Positions 11,819 through 23,205 of a stretch of DNA of 64,000 nt are shown piece by piece (the stretch's first letter is position 1; each line of letters starts with the position of its first letter). Where the stretch lies: positions 28,786,140-28,850,139 of the forward strand of contig CM046836.1 of the NCBI GenBank assembly GCA_025618425.1. The letters are read 5' to 3'. The notes below the pieces were generated by a model that was not told the origin of the DNA, ran no database searches, and saw only the letters and a list, made by a program, of their open reading frames with translations. The DNA comes from Heliocidaris tuberculata (taxonomy: Eukaryota; Echinodermata; Echinoidea; Camarodonta; Echinometridae). The position numbers were made by a program, and so were the translations under genes.

Positions 11819-12091
11819 CCAGTCATACTAGGTAAAGCCTAGCTGTAAGCTTCTTGTTTTGTAAACCTGGGCCCCGTTGTATAAAACTTACCGTTAGCGG
11901 TAACTCTGCTATCAATGGTAACTACCATGGTAACATCACTCAACAGCCAATCAAAATCATGGTTTCCATGGGAGTTACCGTTGATGGCAAAGTTACCGTT
12001 AACGGTAAGTTTTATGCAACGGGGTCCTGGTCAGACTTTCACGTAAACAGGTAAAGCCTAGCCATACCGTAGGGGCCCCGTATATAAAGCC

Positions 12092-12127
<36 letters not shown>

Positions 12128-12517
12128 TACGGTGCTGAAAACATTCAGTAGGGGACACATAGCTGCCATATATACATGTATAGAGCCACTTGATAGCCAT
12201 GTACTTGCCATTTCAGACCCTTTTAAACAATTTGGCCGTATTTTCAACGTACTGCCATGTATTCAAGACAATGCATGGCCACGTATAACGCCACGTACGG
12301 CCACTTACCAAAAGGCCACTTGACGCCGTGTATTGCTGTGTAGGCCCAACGATATACAGGGCTGACATCATTTGAAGTTCTCTTTTAATTTTTGCTCTTC
12401 CTTGCAGTAGGAGCCGCATAGACCTTGTGCCAAGTAGATGCCTTGAGTGCCATCCCGTGGCACAAAAATGGCTTTACGGGCCTCTTACGGTTAGGCTTTG
12501 CCTAAAAGTATGACTGG
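11819..12517. mobile_element. TIR element with AGTCATAC...GTATGACT ends
   Basis: Left end ccagtcatac followed by aggtaaagcctagctgtaag; right end, in reverse complement, ccagtcatac then aggcaaagcctaaccgtaag. The aggtaaagcctagc segment is repeated at 12050-12064. The interior has a 30-nt T run (12092-12122) and many short gccacgta-like units (12190-12330). It hosts the nested palindrome at 11871-12025. Confidence 0.5.
11871..12025. mobile_element. Nested palindromic MITE, CCCCGTTG tips
   Basis: Left gccccgttgtataaaactta and right (reverse complement) accccgttgcataaaactta pair for over 30 bp, including the ccgttagcggtaac arms. Flanked by a direct CCTGG repeat (11866-11870, 12026-12030). Inserted into the 11819-12517 element. 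Confidence 0.65.
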
Positions 12518-13719
12518 AGCATTGCAATCAGAATGTCAACATTAACCATACTTGACCATAAGCATATTATTGTTCAAGTGAAATGCAAGTGTCTTACAAT
12601 GGAATATAATTAAATTGATATTGTACAATCAGAATTGTTCCACAACCAGAACCCAAATCTGAGCGTTCCGCGTTGTAGTCTTAAGTAGGGTTGTCTTCAA
12701 GTCACTGGAGTAGAAATTATCAGAAATAAGAACAAAACCAGTAACAATATTAATTTGGGAAAGCTCGGAACAGAAAGACGTTAATAACATACGTGCATGT
12801 GGTTTCATTTTGTGAGAGTACTTTGGTTTATTGACATGACTGATACCCTGAATTCTGATAGTAGCCCATTCTGAAGGAACGTCATCTTCATATTTTTTTC
12901 CTTTTATTTTTTCTGTTCACCAGCGCCCCTCCCTCATCGCACCCCCCTTTCCTAACAATGAACGGCTGCCCACAGCCATGTTCATATTATATGTGACTCT
13001 CTTTAGAAACACGTGGGAAGAAATAAAAGTAGGTGAACAAATTCATCGCTCTTTCTGCCTCCCAAAACGGCTCAAGGAAAGGGTGGTAAGACATGTCGCT
13101 TGAAACCTTACCTCTTACGCTCAACCTAACTGCGTGGGTCTTATGTTTTTTAATTTCGTGTCAAACAACAGTCTCTGTGGCCTCTCAGTCTTGATTTACC
13201 GCATATTTTGTTTGATGTAATTCAGCAGAATTTGTTATTTGTGCAACCTACAGTGAATAACGCTGGTCCTCTAGGCGACATCTAAATTTACATAGATAAA
13301 TCAAACTATACTTGGCAGAAGAAGCGTAGCCTTATTCCATGAAAAAAGGGGGAATACTTGATAGTAATAACAGGGCCTTATAACACAGAATTCGATAGAT
13401 AAATCAAACCTTCAAAGAATAATTTCTGTTTAAAGATTTATCATTCCATGCATTTGTTTAATGTTTCAAAAATGACTGATAGTCGGATCTGCAATGGCTT
13501 AATTTCCAAAATATATCATAATTCTGAGAATTACTCTCATAAGGACAATCAATATTATAGGACTCACTTTTTTAATTTTTCTTTATCAATCACATCATGA
13601 AATACAATCTTTTTCATCATTCATACAAAACAATCGTTGAAAAGAAATTAATCGAACTGTTACCCACTGCTGCACTGTAGGGTATAGGATGTCAATAATA
13701 ATGAATGCGGGCTCTTTTA
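12518..13719. other. Gene-free stretch
   Basis: I see no coding, RNA or well-bounded repeat feature. Confidence 0.5.
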
Positions 13720-14136
13720 AGGCCACCGCACACCTTACGATCGGTCTGCGATCCGATTTGTGAAATAAATCGCTATGGCATTAAATATTGGCATTTTAAC
13801 AAATGAAATCTACCCTATTCAGGTTCTGAAAAGTAATATGAATACTAAACATAGGGTTTGGGTAAGCTGTCAGCTTTCTACAGGGAATAAGGGCAAAATT
13901 AGTTTCAAATAGTAGGGCAGTCGTACGATTTTTGTGACGTCACTACGATTCGGAGCCGATTTGGCCATTCCATCGACTAGAAAATTCGGCAAAGGCCGTA
14001 TTATCGATTTTACTATCTGTATGACTATTCAGACCCTAAATCAACAATATTTTTCGTTTTTAAATGATTTGTCAGATGTTATTGCATTTTCTTCTGTAAT
14101 CGAATCGCAGACCGATCGTAAGGTGTGCGGTGGCCT
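13720..14136. mobile_element. Harbinger-like TIR element
   Basis: Left tip aggccaccgcacaccttacg continuing atcggtctgcgat is perfectly mirrored at the right (atcgcagaccgat, then cgtaaggtgtgcggtggcct). The flanks read TTA on both sides, fitting the 3-bp TWA duplications of PIF/Harbinger. No transposase, so non-autonomous. Confidence 0.65.
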
Positions 14137-14559
14137 TTAGGCTTCGATGGCGGGAGGTGTCAATGTGATGAAGGAACAATACACTCTATTGGGAGAAGGA
14201 TATTCATTACAGTCACTTCAACAGTGAAATGAAGAAGAACGAGAATATGATCGTTATACAAAAGCATATAATGTACAATAAGAGAAAAGAGAACTTGGAG
14301 AGATAAAGGCAGAGATGGGGGAAATGTAAGTCATTTTAGTCATGTAGCCGATAAACCACAATATTGACGTTAGGCTCAATAATGTATAATATATTCCGCC
14401 TGTAATTTATTTATTGGATTAAATGCGGTGCAAAGCGATTGCACTACCCCCACCCTTCCAGTAAGTCAAAGACAGTTCCTAGACTTTGGTAATCTGGGTA
14501 GTGGCAATTCAAAATTGTAGGGGGCTGCAATCTACAAGCCCAGCTTTTTAGCAGTCCCC

Positions 14560-14715
14560 CCCCCCCCCCCCCACAGTTTATAATGTTTTTATGCCCCTTG
14601 TACGCTGTATAAACCAATTACATGTAATATTGTTAATGTTTCATTGTTTTGGCATGTACATTGCAAACCCATGTATTTTATTTTGTTGGAAGTGCAAATA
14701 AACGAAATGAAATGA
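14560..14715 (+). mobile_element. Possible non-LTR or SINE 3' end
   Basis: An AT-rich segment ends in gtgcaaataaacgaaatgaa followed by atgag, the kind of short A-rich tail seen at the 3' ends of L2/CR1-like elements. No ORF upstream. Weak call. Confidence 0.25.
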
Positions 14716-14739
14716 GATTGCATGAATCGTGCGTTTTTT

Positions 14740-15640
14740 ACAGTATACGTTTTTGTCTGTCACAGGTGAAATCGTTTTTATCTGTAAACGGTTAAAAAAA
14801 AATTTGTCTGATAACCGAGCGGAGTTATTTTTTTTCACCCCCTAAGCATCTGCATGCGTCTTGTCTGTCATGGGTCAAACGTTCTCTCTCTCTCTAGAAA
14901 AAGAGTGAATTTTCAATGTTTTCACTCCCCAGGAGTCACGTCATTGATCACTTGTTTAGGAGTAAATATAGAGTGACTATCGAGTGGTCTCTAAAAGGAA
15001 AAGAGTGGAGTTTCACTCTCTTTTCACTCTTTTTTCATTCCCCCAGGAAGTGACGTCAGTGATCACTCGATTTTTTTTAAAGAGAGAGTTATGTTTGTAA
15101 ACGCGAGTAAAAAGTTTAAAATCTTTTTGTCAATAAATGAACAAAGACCGTTTGTCAGTAATGTGGAAACGCTCGTAAGTAAACAGAAGAATAGTAAACC
15201 CCTTCTTCTGTAAAGCGTCAGAATATGTTTTGCCGGTCGAAGGTTTCGTCTGCATATGAGTTTGAAGATTAAAGAGTTAAAACGTTTCGTCTGTCAAAAG
15301 AAAAAAATTTGTTAACGAATGGAACAATTTGTCTGTAAAGGAATAACTACGTTTTGTTTTCTGTAAGCTTATAAGAGGGATTTGTCCATAATGTGTCGCT
15401 CGCTTTGTCTCTAAACCGGATAAAACGTCTGGAACAGTTGGAAGCTTTATTCAGTAAAAGAACGAAACATGACTTTGTCTAGTGTTTTGTCTCAAATTGT
15501 GTGGATACGTTTCGTCTTTCTATATATAACAAGTTCATCTGTTTTGACTGCAAACAGATGTTGTTTGTAAGCGCGTGAAAGTCCTTTGTCTGTAATTTAC
15601 GTTTCGTCTGTAACACGTTGTTTTTTGTCTGTAAATGAAT
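14740..15640 (+). repeat. Irregular field of TTTGTCTGTAA motifs
   Basis: About two dozen variants of acgttttGTCTGTAAa occur in the same orientation at uneven 20-50 bp spacing, e.g. near 14750, 14777, 15150, 15286, 15333, 15582, 15603 and 15624. Between them lies a diverged direct repeat of about 100 bp (14898-15095) with cactcttttcactc and gtcayagtgatcac-like blocks. Neither a tandem array nor coding. Confidence 0.6.
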
Positions 15641-16571
15641 GAAAAAAAAGGGTTATTTGGAGGCAGAGGTAGAACGTTCTGTTTCTTAGGTTATCCAATA
15701 TGTAGTGTACTATATACTATTGAGAAGAGGAATAGACATAAATGTCTACAGGACATCAGACACATTTGCACTCGTCAGAAAAAGATGAGATCCTTCAAAT
15801 GATCTTGTCAAAACCTTACAAGTGATATTTACAGGGAAAGGAATGGGAGGTCCAGCAAGAGATCTATCAAGTATTTTGGTCCTAAGCGTATACTTACTTA
15901 TCTTTGTGTCGGTTTGATGAGCTGTCAGTCTTGTGGACAATCGGTCTCGGGGGTGGTCGGTATAGTACCCAGGACATTATGAAAAAGTCTTGATTATTTT
16001 CGCTTCTACGATGCACGCTCTCTTTCTAATCCAATCATTAAAACAACAATGATAAAAATTTCGCCACTGGTTTCTTTACCCGTTTGAATAATCCATGTCT
16101 ATATATTTTATAGTCTGTTCTCCAGAGTTACCAAACTTTCCACTGTCTGGACGATCAGGTTTTTGTAACGTACAAATAGCCCTGCCTACCTTCCTCTGCC
16201 ATGTCTACAGGCGTGGACTTTAGGGTAACTTTTAGAAAAAGGTATTTTGAAAATATAATTTTTAGACTAAGATATACTACATATAATACAAAAACTTCAA
16301 ATAGAGTACGTCATAAATGATGTTTGGTGTCCGAATATGACGTTGCAGTTGCCTGGATATTGTCAATTCAAAAATTCTCAGGGGCTGCAGCCCACAGCCC
16401 CCCCCCCCCAAGTGCTACAAATTTATACAAGCTGAAGTCAATGACAAATTAGAACAACCAAGCAAGCAAGCAAAATAAAAGAAATGATAAATTTGTAGTA
16501 ATAATATCAAGTTAAGGGAAATGGTCTACTTCGCATTTTGCTCAACGCCCATGCATGGACGTACAGAAACA
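15641..16571. other. Gene-free stretch with one weak exon-like frame
   Basis: On the minus strand near 15909-15990 a frame MSWVLYRPPPRPIVHKT continues to a GTAAGT sequence, but nothing else supports an exon. C run at 16398-16409. Confidence 0.3.
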
Positions 16572-16917
16572 TTAATGGTTCCCTTTTATGGAATTACAAA
16601 GGAACTTTAATTAGTAGACTTTTCTACTGTGAATCCAGATCTGTCAACCATTTTACCTGAATTCCATTCATTAATCTGTAAACTTGAAAATAAAAAATTA
16701 ATTGGGAACGCCCCTAAAAATTTTGGAAAATCGGTCCAGCGATCGATGACGTCATGTGACGTCACACTCAGAATGCTTGACTCCACGCAAGCTGAAAGTG
16801 TGTGTGTAGGCTATTGAACTTCGTGTAAATCCTAGCTTCGACTTCGTGCCATTACAGCCCTTCATTTTAGTTTTTTTTTAATCCTATATCAACGAACGAT
16901 AACATCTTCTTCAGACA

Positions 16918-17053
16918 GAAGAAATAAAAGAGGAATTAGGGGCACGGCCGTATTTGTTTGAACCAGACATGTCGGATTCTGATTATATGACAGAGACGTC
17001 CCTGATTTCAATAACGGAGAAGATATCGACGGGAGACTTGGGAATTATAACTA
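16918..17053 (+). pseudogene. Exon-like frame inside the Kolobok-like element
   Basis: After a pyrimidine-rich acceptor (catcttcttcag) a plus-strand frame reads TEEIKEELGARPYLFEPD, then MSDSDYMTETSLISITEKI, to a possible GTAATA donor. Coding-like composition with an acidic character. Orientation is opposite to the THAP exon. I cannot assign a function; it may be a captured or second-gene exon. Confidence 0.25.
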
Positions 17054-17462
17054 GTAATAATTCCTTTTGATAATTAGATTGCCGTTTAAATTTTTAATTT
17101 ACGGATATCCACCAATTATTAATCTTGTTTGCGCTTGCAAAATGCCCCAGTCCTGATGAGGCTGAGCTGAAAGCTGATCGAGACAGTGAGCTCGACGTGC
17201 GCAGGTGTACACGCCGTGCCGTTCGGTCGTTCGCCTGCTGACCCTGCCTGGCCTGGGCTTGGGTAGGGTTTTACTGGTGCATGGGGTGGTAGCGTTTTGT
17301 TTCTAGTAAATTCTAACATTGATATCCAGAAAACCCTTAGCTCTCCTGTTACCTTGCATGTTTTCATTGTGCTGCTATGAATAATAAGTACCGGTAGTCT
17401 AAGTTAGTGTCGGTACAGTGATAGTTGATCAATAGATATATGATCAATAGATACCGTAGATC

Positions 17463-17736
17463 AAGTTTGATTTTGGGGATGGCATCTTGCTTCAGGGACG
17501 GCCTCTTCTTGATGCCAAACGCCGCATGCAGCCCCGTACTATCGAGGAAGTCCTCCGCACAAATGTGCTCGGAACACACGGACACTGCGGTCACTCGGCC
17601 CCTTCCAATTGACGCGAGTTAGTTTCACTTTTGAGGTCCAATTTCTTCTAATATTTGGGTCTTTGAGGAATAAATGTAGACTTACACCCTCCTTTGTGAT
17701 GTTGCTGCAACCTGCAAAGACACAGCGTTGCGGCAT
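17463..17736 (-). pseudogene. THAP zinc-finger domain, frameshifted
   Basis: Starting at MPQRCVFAGCSNITKEGV (ATG 17734-17736), the minus strand gives the N-terminal half of a THAP domain: C-x4-C, then a DPNIRRNW segment. Near 17575 the frame must shift by one base to continue SVCSEHICAEDF, which supplies the C-x2-H pair, then the closing AIPKI block matching the AVPxxF box (terminal Phe missing). THAP domains bind DNA through this C2CH zinc site. The frameshift means no intact protein unless it is a sequencing error. No catalytic transposase region follows. Confidence 0.7.
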
Positions 17737-18054
17737 ACTTCGATTTAGAGGTGGTTTTCGAGGTGATGTATTATAACTGCAAGTTAGTTTGCACGCGTGA
17801 TATATGCAAGATATTGTAAACAAGCACCAGCAATGTCGGTTTGTGACGTCACACGTCAATCATGCTCGAAGAACGAGAATTCGGGGTTTAAAAGGGGGCG
17901 GAGCTTAGCAGACTCGTTTAGGCCTGAATACGTGGGGAAAATATTATTTTAAAAATATTCAGATACGTATTCATTGCAAACGGATGTCATTTTTCAATTT
18001 AGATGAGTATCATGTACAAAATAACAAGAATTAGAATTTCATAAAAGGGAACCT

Positions 18055-20227
18055 TTAAGAAAAAAAAAGCTTATTCCATTTTGCGGAGAAGTTGCGGTAT
18101 AATGTTGCGGATTTTCAGACGATTTCCTATGAAAGCACAATGAAATACATTTTAAGAATCCATTTGTATTTCAGATTTTGTCATTACTTGCATATTTTCC
18201 TATCCCTCTGCCTTTCTTCCCCCCCCCCCTCTCTCTCTCTTCTCTCTTTCGCTTTATATATAGGTGACTATATGGTCCAAATAAAATTGATTTACAGGTC
18301 AATGTTAACAAGCAACGTCTTATTTTTATCAATTCATAATTTGAAATTAAGTTCTATATTTTCTGTTGTTCTCACCTGTCGCACGCAGAAAGGTCTGAAA
18401 TCCTATACACATACCCGTAAAGTGAACTCAGTATTACTATGATAATCGTTTAGATTTGGATAAGATGTATAAGCTTTCTCTGAAAACCTGCCTTCTCTTA
18501 AATAATACTATTCGTGCAGAACTAATATATTCTCCTTACTTATAAAATGATTAAGATCCATTTAAACCATTGTTTACCGAGCAGATGACATTGAAAATTG
18601 AAACTGCCTTGAAAAACATTCTGTGACAATCACATTCACACGTAGCTGCATTATCTTCTTTCAATAGGCTATGAACATCTCTTTATATCATTGTGATAAA
18701 ATGTAGTTCATCCTGGGGCATACTATAATGTGTTATTTTTTTAAAATTCTGTGTGCCTAACAGTTCTTTCTTACAGATTCCCTTAAGATCAAAAGCGGTT
18801 ACCAGAATAGAAAGTGAATCTCTATTTGCAGTTTGCATAATGATTTCACATCAAATACTGCCTATAAGTGTATTAAAACTTTCATAAGTACTATGAAAAG
18901 GGTAATTGTTTCTTGAATATTATTTTCAAGTTATATGATTCAGAATAGATATCATGCCGTTTTATAAATGTACTTGTTGCCGTCTATCCAGCACCATGCC
19001 ACTTGTATTGTTAACCTGTGTGAAAAAAAACAACATTGCAATGAATACATTCGTTAATTGCATTTGTTCTTAATTATTGTTACTGTTCTTCGTGATCACG
19101 TTGATTAATTGTTCAAAACGACTGGATACCTTTTATTGAACAACACGCTTTATAAACCGTCGTATAAAGATTTTAAACGGGAATCAAAATGGCTCCTGGA
19201 CAGGCAGTATACAATGAATAAACTTCTCGCATCTAAAATCATACATGAAGTATAGCAATGGGCAATACAATTGCAAAAACCATGTACTTATAATATGTTG
19301 CCCTGGTGACAAACGCTTGAAATTTTAATCGATGGTTTCTTTCTTACATGATGATTTATTCAGTACCCTTTTCCAAGCTAAAAAGGTACCTAACTCGACA
19401 AACCCAGCTGTGGGCCCACACGTTTATATAACCATATGTGAAGACAATTACTGGAAATAATTTTTCTACGAATATTCCGTAATTGTATTTTTCCTTGTAA
19501 TTATTATGTAATTGATTTATGTACCTTTATCTCGTAAGGCAATGATATATAAAATAAAATTAAATCAAATAAAAATAGAATTGAAATTCACGAGCGTTAT
19601 GCTATGAAATGAAAACAGGCGATTTTTAACATGTAAAATAGCTTTTCGCCAGGCACTCCAGAACGAAGCGCCAATGCTTAATAATATACTTGCATATGAT
19701 TGTGTACAGCAAGAATAACTGTATAAAGTCCATCTAAAAAAAAATAAAATTACTTGGCATTCTATGGGTTAACGGTTAAGGAGTATAAAGAAGAAAAACT
19801 AGGACAAGAAGAAACCCAGGGCACGGAACCCAAGTCGGAATTGGTTTCAGTGAGTGCCCTATACTATGAGAACGCGTTCGTGTGCGCCGACTAGTCTACT
19901 CTCAAGTCACTTTTATGTTTATTGAGATATTTTTAAACTTGCAATATCTCTTTATAGAAATGATATTCGAAGGTCATTTTTTAAAAATTAGCTGTGATGT
20001 GCAACCAGTAACATACAGAGCAAAATATTTTGGGCTATTGGTACACTTTACACCCCTTGCATCATTCTCCTTTATATATATATACCCCCACTGAATAATC
20101 CGGTTGACTAGCGACGCGTAACTGAATGCAATCTTGAGTATAATTGCTATTAAATTCGGCATGACTGAGGTAGCATTAATGATCCGAGTTCATGAATATC
20201 TAATGACGAATTATGTTTTTTTTTTCT
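18055..20227. other. Gene-free stretch
   Basis: Contains a C/CT-rich run (18220-18245) and an A-rich stretch after acctttatctcgtaagg (19522-19575) that resembles a non-LTR 3' tail. No supported gene. Confidence 0.4.
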
Positions 20228-20258
20228 TTCTTCTTCTTCTTCTTCTTCTTCTTCTTCG
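20228..20258 (+). repeat. (CTT)n microsatellite
   Basis: About nine CTT units preceded by a T run. Confidence 0.9.
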
Positions 20259-20262
20259 GGAG

Positions 20263-20600
20263 CACTCGTATTTCAGAATATTCATGTTTCCTAAGGTTCA
20301 TAATTCCGAATACACTAAATTCCTATGTCAGGGAGTTCATCACTCCGAAAGTGAAATAAAGTTCCTAATTCCGATTATGTGGTGTGTAACTTCAAAGGTT
20401 CGTTATTCCGAAGCTTCGTTTATATCATCCAACGGTTCATAATTTCGAAAATGATACAAGATTCGTAATTCGGAAAATTAAAGTGGGTTCTATTTCATTT
20501 TCTGAATTACGAACTATTGGAATTACCAACGTTGGGAATAAAGAAACTTTCGGATTAATGAACATTCGGATCAACGAACCTCCGGAATTATGAAATTCGA
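20263..20600. repeat. GGTTCRTAATTCCGAA short-unit repeat, copy 2
   Basis: Begins gggagcactcgtatt and carries direct then inverted copies of the 16-18 bp unit (cataattccgaa and ttcggaattatg types). The start resembles the reverse complement of the end of the 11 kb copy, so the family appears to have shared termini. Confidence 0.65.
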
Positions 20601-21179
20601 AACACGACATGTAACCGTTTTAATACATAGTGACCCTTATGTATAACAGCGAATATGTCTGTCACGCACCATACATGCCATAGCGAGTAGTGTCCCACAC
20701 GTAAGTAATCAAATCAACTATTATAGTTTACCTAATGACTGCAATAAGTTGATAGCCCCTCTACTGTTAAAGGGAAGCTTGAGTTCTGGGAAAGGTAAAA
20801 AATAATTTGTGAGCTTTCTCATTCTTATTATGTTAGTTTGGAAGATTATCATAGAAGATATGTCCCCTGAAAAGGATTGCTTTTCAAATGCCCTCACATT
20901 CAAAATATGACAAGAAACAGCTGAAATGTTCGAGCCGAACATTTGTGTGTAGTCCCATATACACATTTCTGTGTACAATGCATTTGAATCTCAACAGGAT
21001 TGAGTCAATTTCTTATAATTTGGTGATTCTAAAACCTTACAGCATACACCAATTCTTATGTGCTATATAATCAACTTTTCCAATTTGTTTTGAGACAGTT
21101 TCTTTCAGTATCATGACCAGAACTCAACTTTATCTTTAAATTGTGCTTATTTGTTCATTATTCCAATAACCACCGTTAC
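20601..21179. other. Gene-free stretch
   Basis: Nothing supported. Confidence 0.5.
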
Positions 21180-21405
21180 ATAAAAATCATGACTGATAAT
21201 CATCGTACAGCTGCCCCGTGCACTTCACTCCAGTAATATTTATCTGACTTTGCCATAGCTAGCATTATTTTCTGCAGTTGAGTCAAGAGTTTCCAAAAAA
21301 TGTAGACAGAATGCCTTGTCAAAGGAGATAAATACTGTGGCTTGGATTTGATCCCCGATCTCCCGATGGAATACCAAGTGAGTGAACCACTATGCCACGT
21401 TATCC
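21180..21405 (-). mobile_element. tRNA-derived SINE (minus strand)
   Basis: On the minus strand a tRNA-like head has an A-box-like tggcatagtggttcactc (about 21380-21397) and a B-box ggatcaaatcc (21344-21354), followed by a non-tRNA body beginning tttatctcctttgacaagg. Stem pairing is too poor for a functional tRNA. The 3' limit is approximate. Confidence 0.5.
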
Positions 21406-22858
21406 TTTCGCATTTTAAAGCTTACAATACGTTGCTAAGGGTCTTTGAAATAATAGAAAATGTGTTATGGACACAAAGGCATTGTAGATACTATTCCTTT
21501 GCAAGAATTTTTTTTTTTAAAGAAATGACGACTGGTGAATTTAAAGATCTCATTTCCAGCTCTCAAAGTGTCATGCATACGCGACATAATTCAAATCAAA
21601 ATGTGGTAGCGATGCACGATCTTGTGTGTATCTAACACCATTCTCTGCAGAATTTGAGAGTGCAAATATCTCATATTTCTACAAAAAACAATAAGGGAAC
21701 ATGTCAGCTCGTGGTCAGCTAACTGAGTGGAATGAAATGACTTTACGTTCTTCAAGGTTTAACCAGCCTGTGTTTCGAGGTAAAACATGTTTTTAGCATA
21801 AAACTGAATTCAAGCTTAAGTACGGGAATTAAGTGAGTGATGTTTATTGTTACTTCACTTTGCTAATAATTATATCAAAATATAACGCAATTAAAAGCAT
21901 TCCGAAAAAAAATCCCAGTGCAAACACGTGCCTAGTTGCATGGCTTTATAAAGCTTATAAGCAAGTGAAAAGAACAAAAATACGGACTCGCGCTTTTACA
22001 GGACTATCGAACGTTGTGAATAATTTTGATGGAGCTACCGCTCACATTTACTCTTATGTAACAATCAGATTATATCCATGTGCCATATTGCATCACTCCT
22101 GGGGTTACTTAACCATTATAAAAACAAGGTTGTCAAGTAGCCGATAAACACCAAAAGTGTGTTATTAAACTCAGCTATTCAAATGCATGATGAATTCTTC
22201 TGTCCATTGGTTATTATCGTTTATGCCAACCGGCACTCTAGGCAAGCTAGCAAGAATGCCAAGTGGCACTTGTGGCAAATAAAAGGTTAATTTTCCTTCT
22301 ACCTTTCCTTCGTAAAGGAAAGATGTTTTTGCATCATTTCCACACATTAGAAACCCTTCTTTAGGTATTACACAAAAAGTCATGTACATGCATGTATTGA
22401 ATGGGTGATTAAATAAACCACTATTGATAATTTAAATCCTTGCGAATTTATCGTTAGTGCTTTTTGCATCTAAAACAGCAAGAACGATATGACAGAACAA
22501 GAAGAAGTTTATATTTTCAGCTTTCTGCCACTATCTGCCATAGATCCCCCTATTAACATACCAATAGGTCCTATCAGTATCAGTTCCATGAAACAGAAAA
22601 TTTTATTAAATCAGTCCTATACTAACAAGGTTACGATATATTATCTTATTAAGTTCATATAATAATGGAAGCAATCAAAACTTTAGAAATCATAGTAATT
22701 TCTACATTAGTATTACATCTGCTTTGTCAGAATCATCATTGCCAACCATTCTTACCGTTACATTATTATCCCAATTAACTCTTTTTGGACGGGTCGATTC
22801 AGACGAAAGAAAACATAAGAGAGCAAACGAATTCTGGACATCGCCTTGTTCAAGGGTC
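21406..22858. other. Gene-free stretch
   Basis: No exon, RNA gene or bounded repeat supported. An AATAAA complement near 22598 could serve as a distal polyadenylation signal for the GPCR gene. Confidence 0.35.
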
Positions 22859-22861
22859 TTA

Positions 22862-23150
22862 GGGTGCGTTTCTAGCTCAGTAATTGCTAAGCCAGAATCA
22901 GCTTTTTAAAACACGGTTATGAAATAAAGTTTTGAAATGCTGCTTCACGGTACCCCATACAAGCTCTTTTCTAGAGGCAAATTTGGGCTCTGCCGCTGGA
23001 TTCGGGCACAGCAATGAGTGAGTTTTGAAACCGTGTTTTTGCGAGAGAAAAAAATCGAACACTGTCTTAAGGGTGTTTCGAACTAAACGCGTATCAAAAG
23101 GCTGAATTCTGGCTGATTCTGGCCTGAAAACGGGAGCTCTAAACGCACCC
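22862..23150. mobile_element. Harbinger-like MITE, GGGTGCGTTT tips
   Basis: Perfect 10-bp inverted tips GGGTGCGTTT / AAACGCACCC, with subterminal agctc / gagct pairing, flanked by TTA on each side (22859-22861, 23151-23153), the duplication expected of PIF/Harbinger. Only 55 bp beyond the GPCR stop codon, so it probably lies in that gene's 3' untranslated region or just past it. Confidence 0.75.
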
Positions 23151-23205
23151 TTATTTGGTCCTGCAAATATACAGATCCCTTGGTGAGTCCCTTGGTGATA
23201 TTGTT

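Larger units (their letters stand above)
16576..18054 (-). mobile_element. Kolobok-like element with THAP remnant
   Basis: The ends TGGTTCCCTTTTATGGAATT (left) and AGGTTCCCTTTTATGAAATT (right, reverse complement) match at 18 of 20. Both are bordered outside by TTAA (16572-16575, 18055-18058). Subterminal tgacgtcac blocks occur near both ends (16750-16767, 17842-17851). A THAP domain opens about 320 bp inside the right end, reading inward. Kolobok transposons duplicate TTAA and their proteins carry THAP domains, so this fits an internally deleted member. THAP also occurs in P-type transposases and host genes; the TTAA favours Kolobok. Confidence 0.5.
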
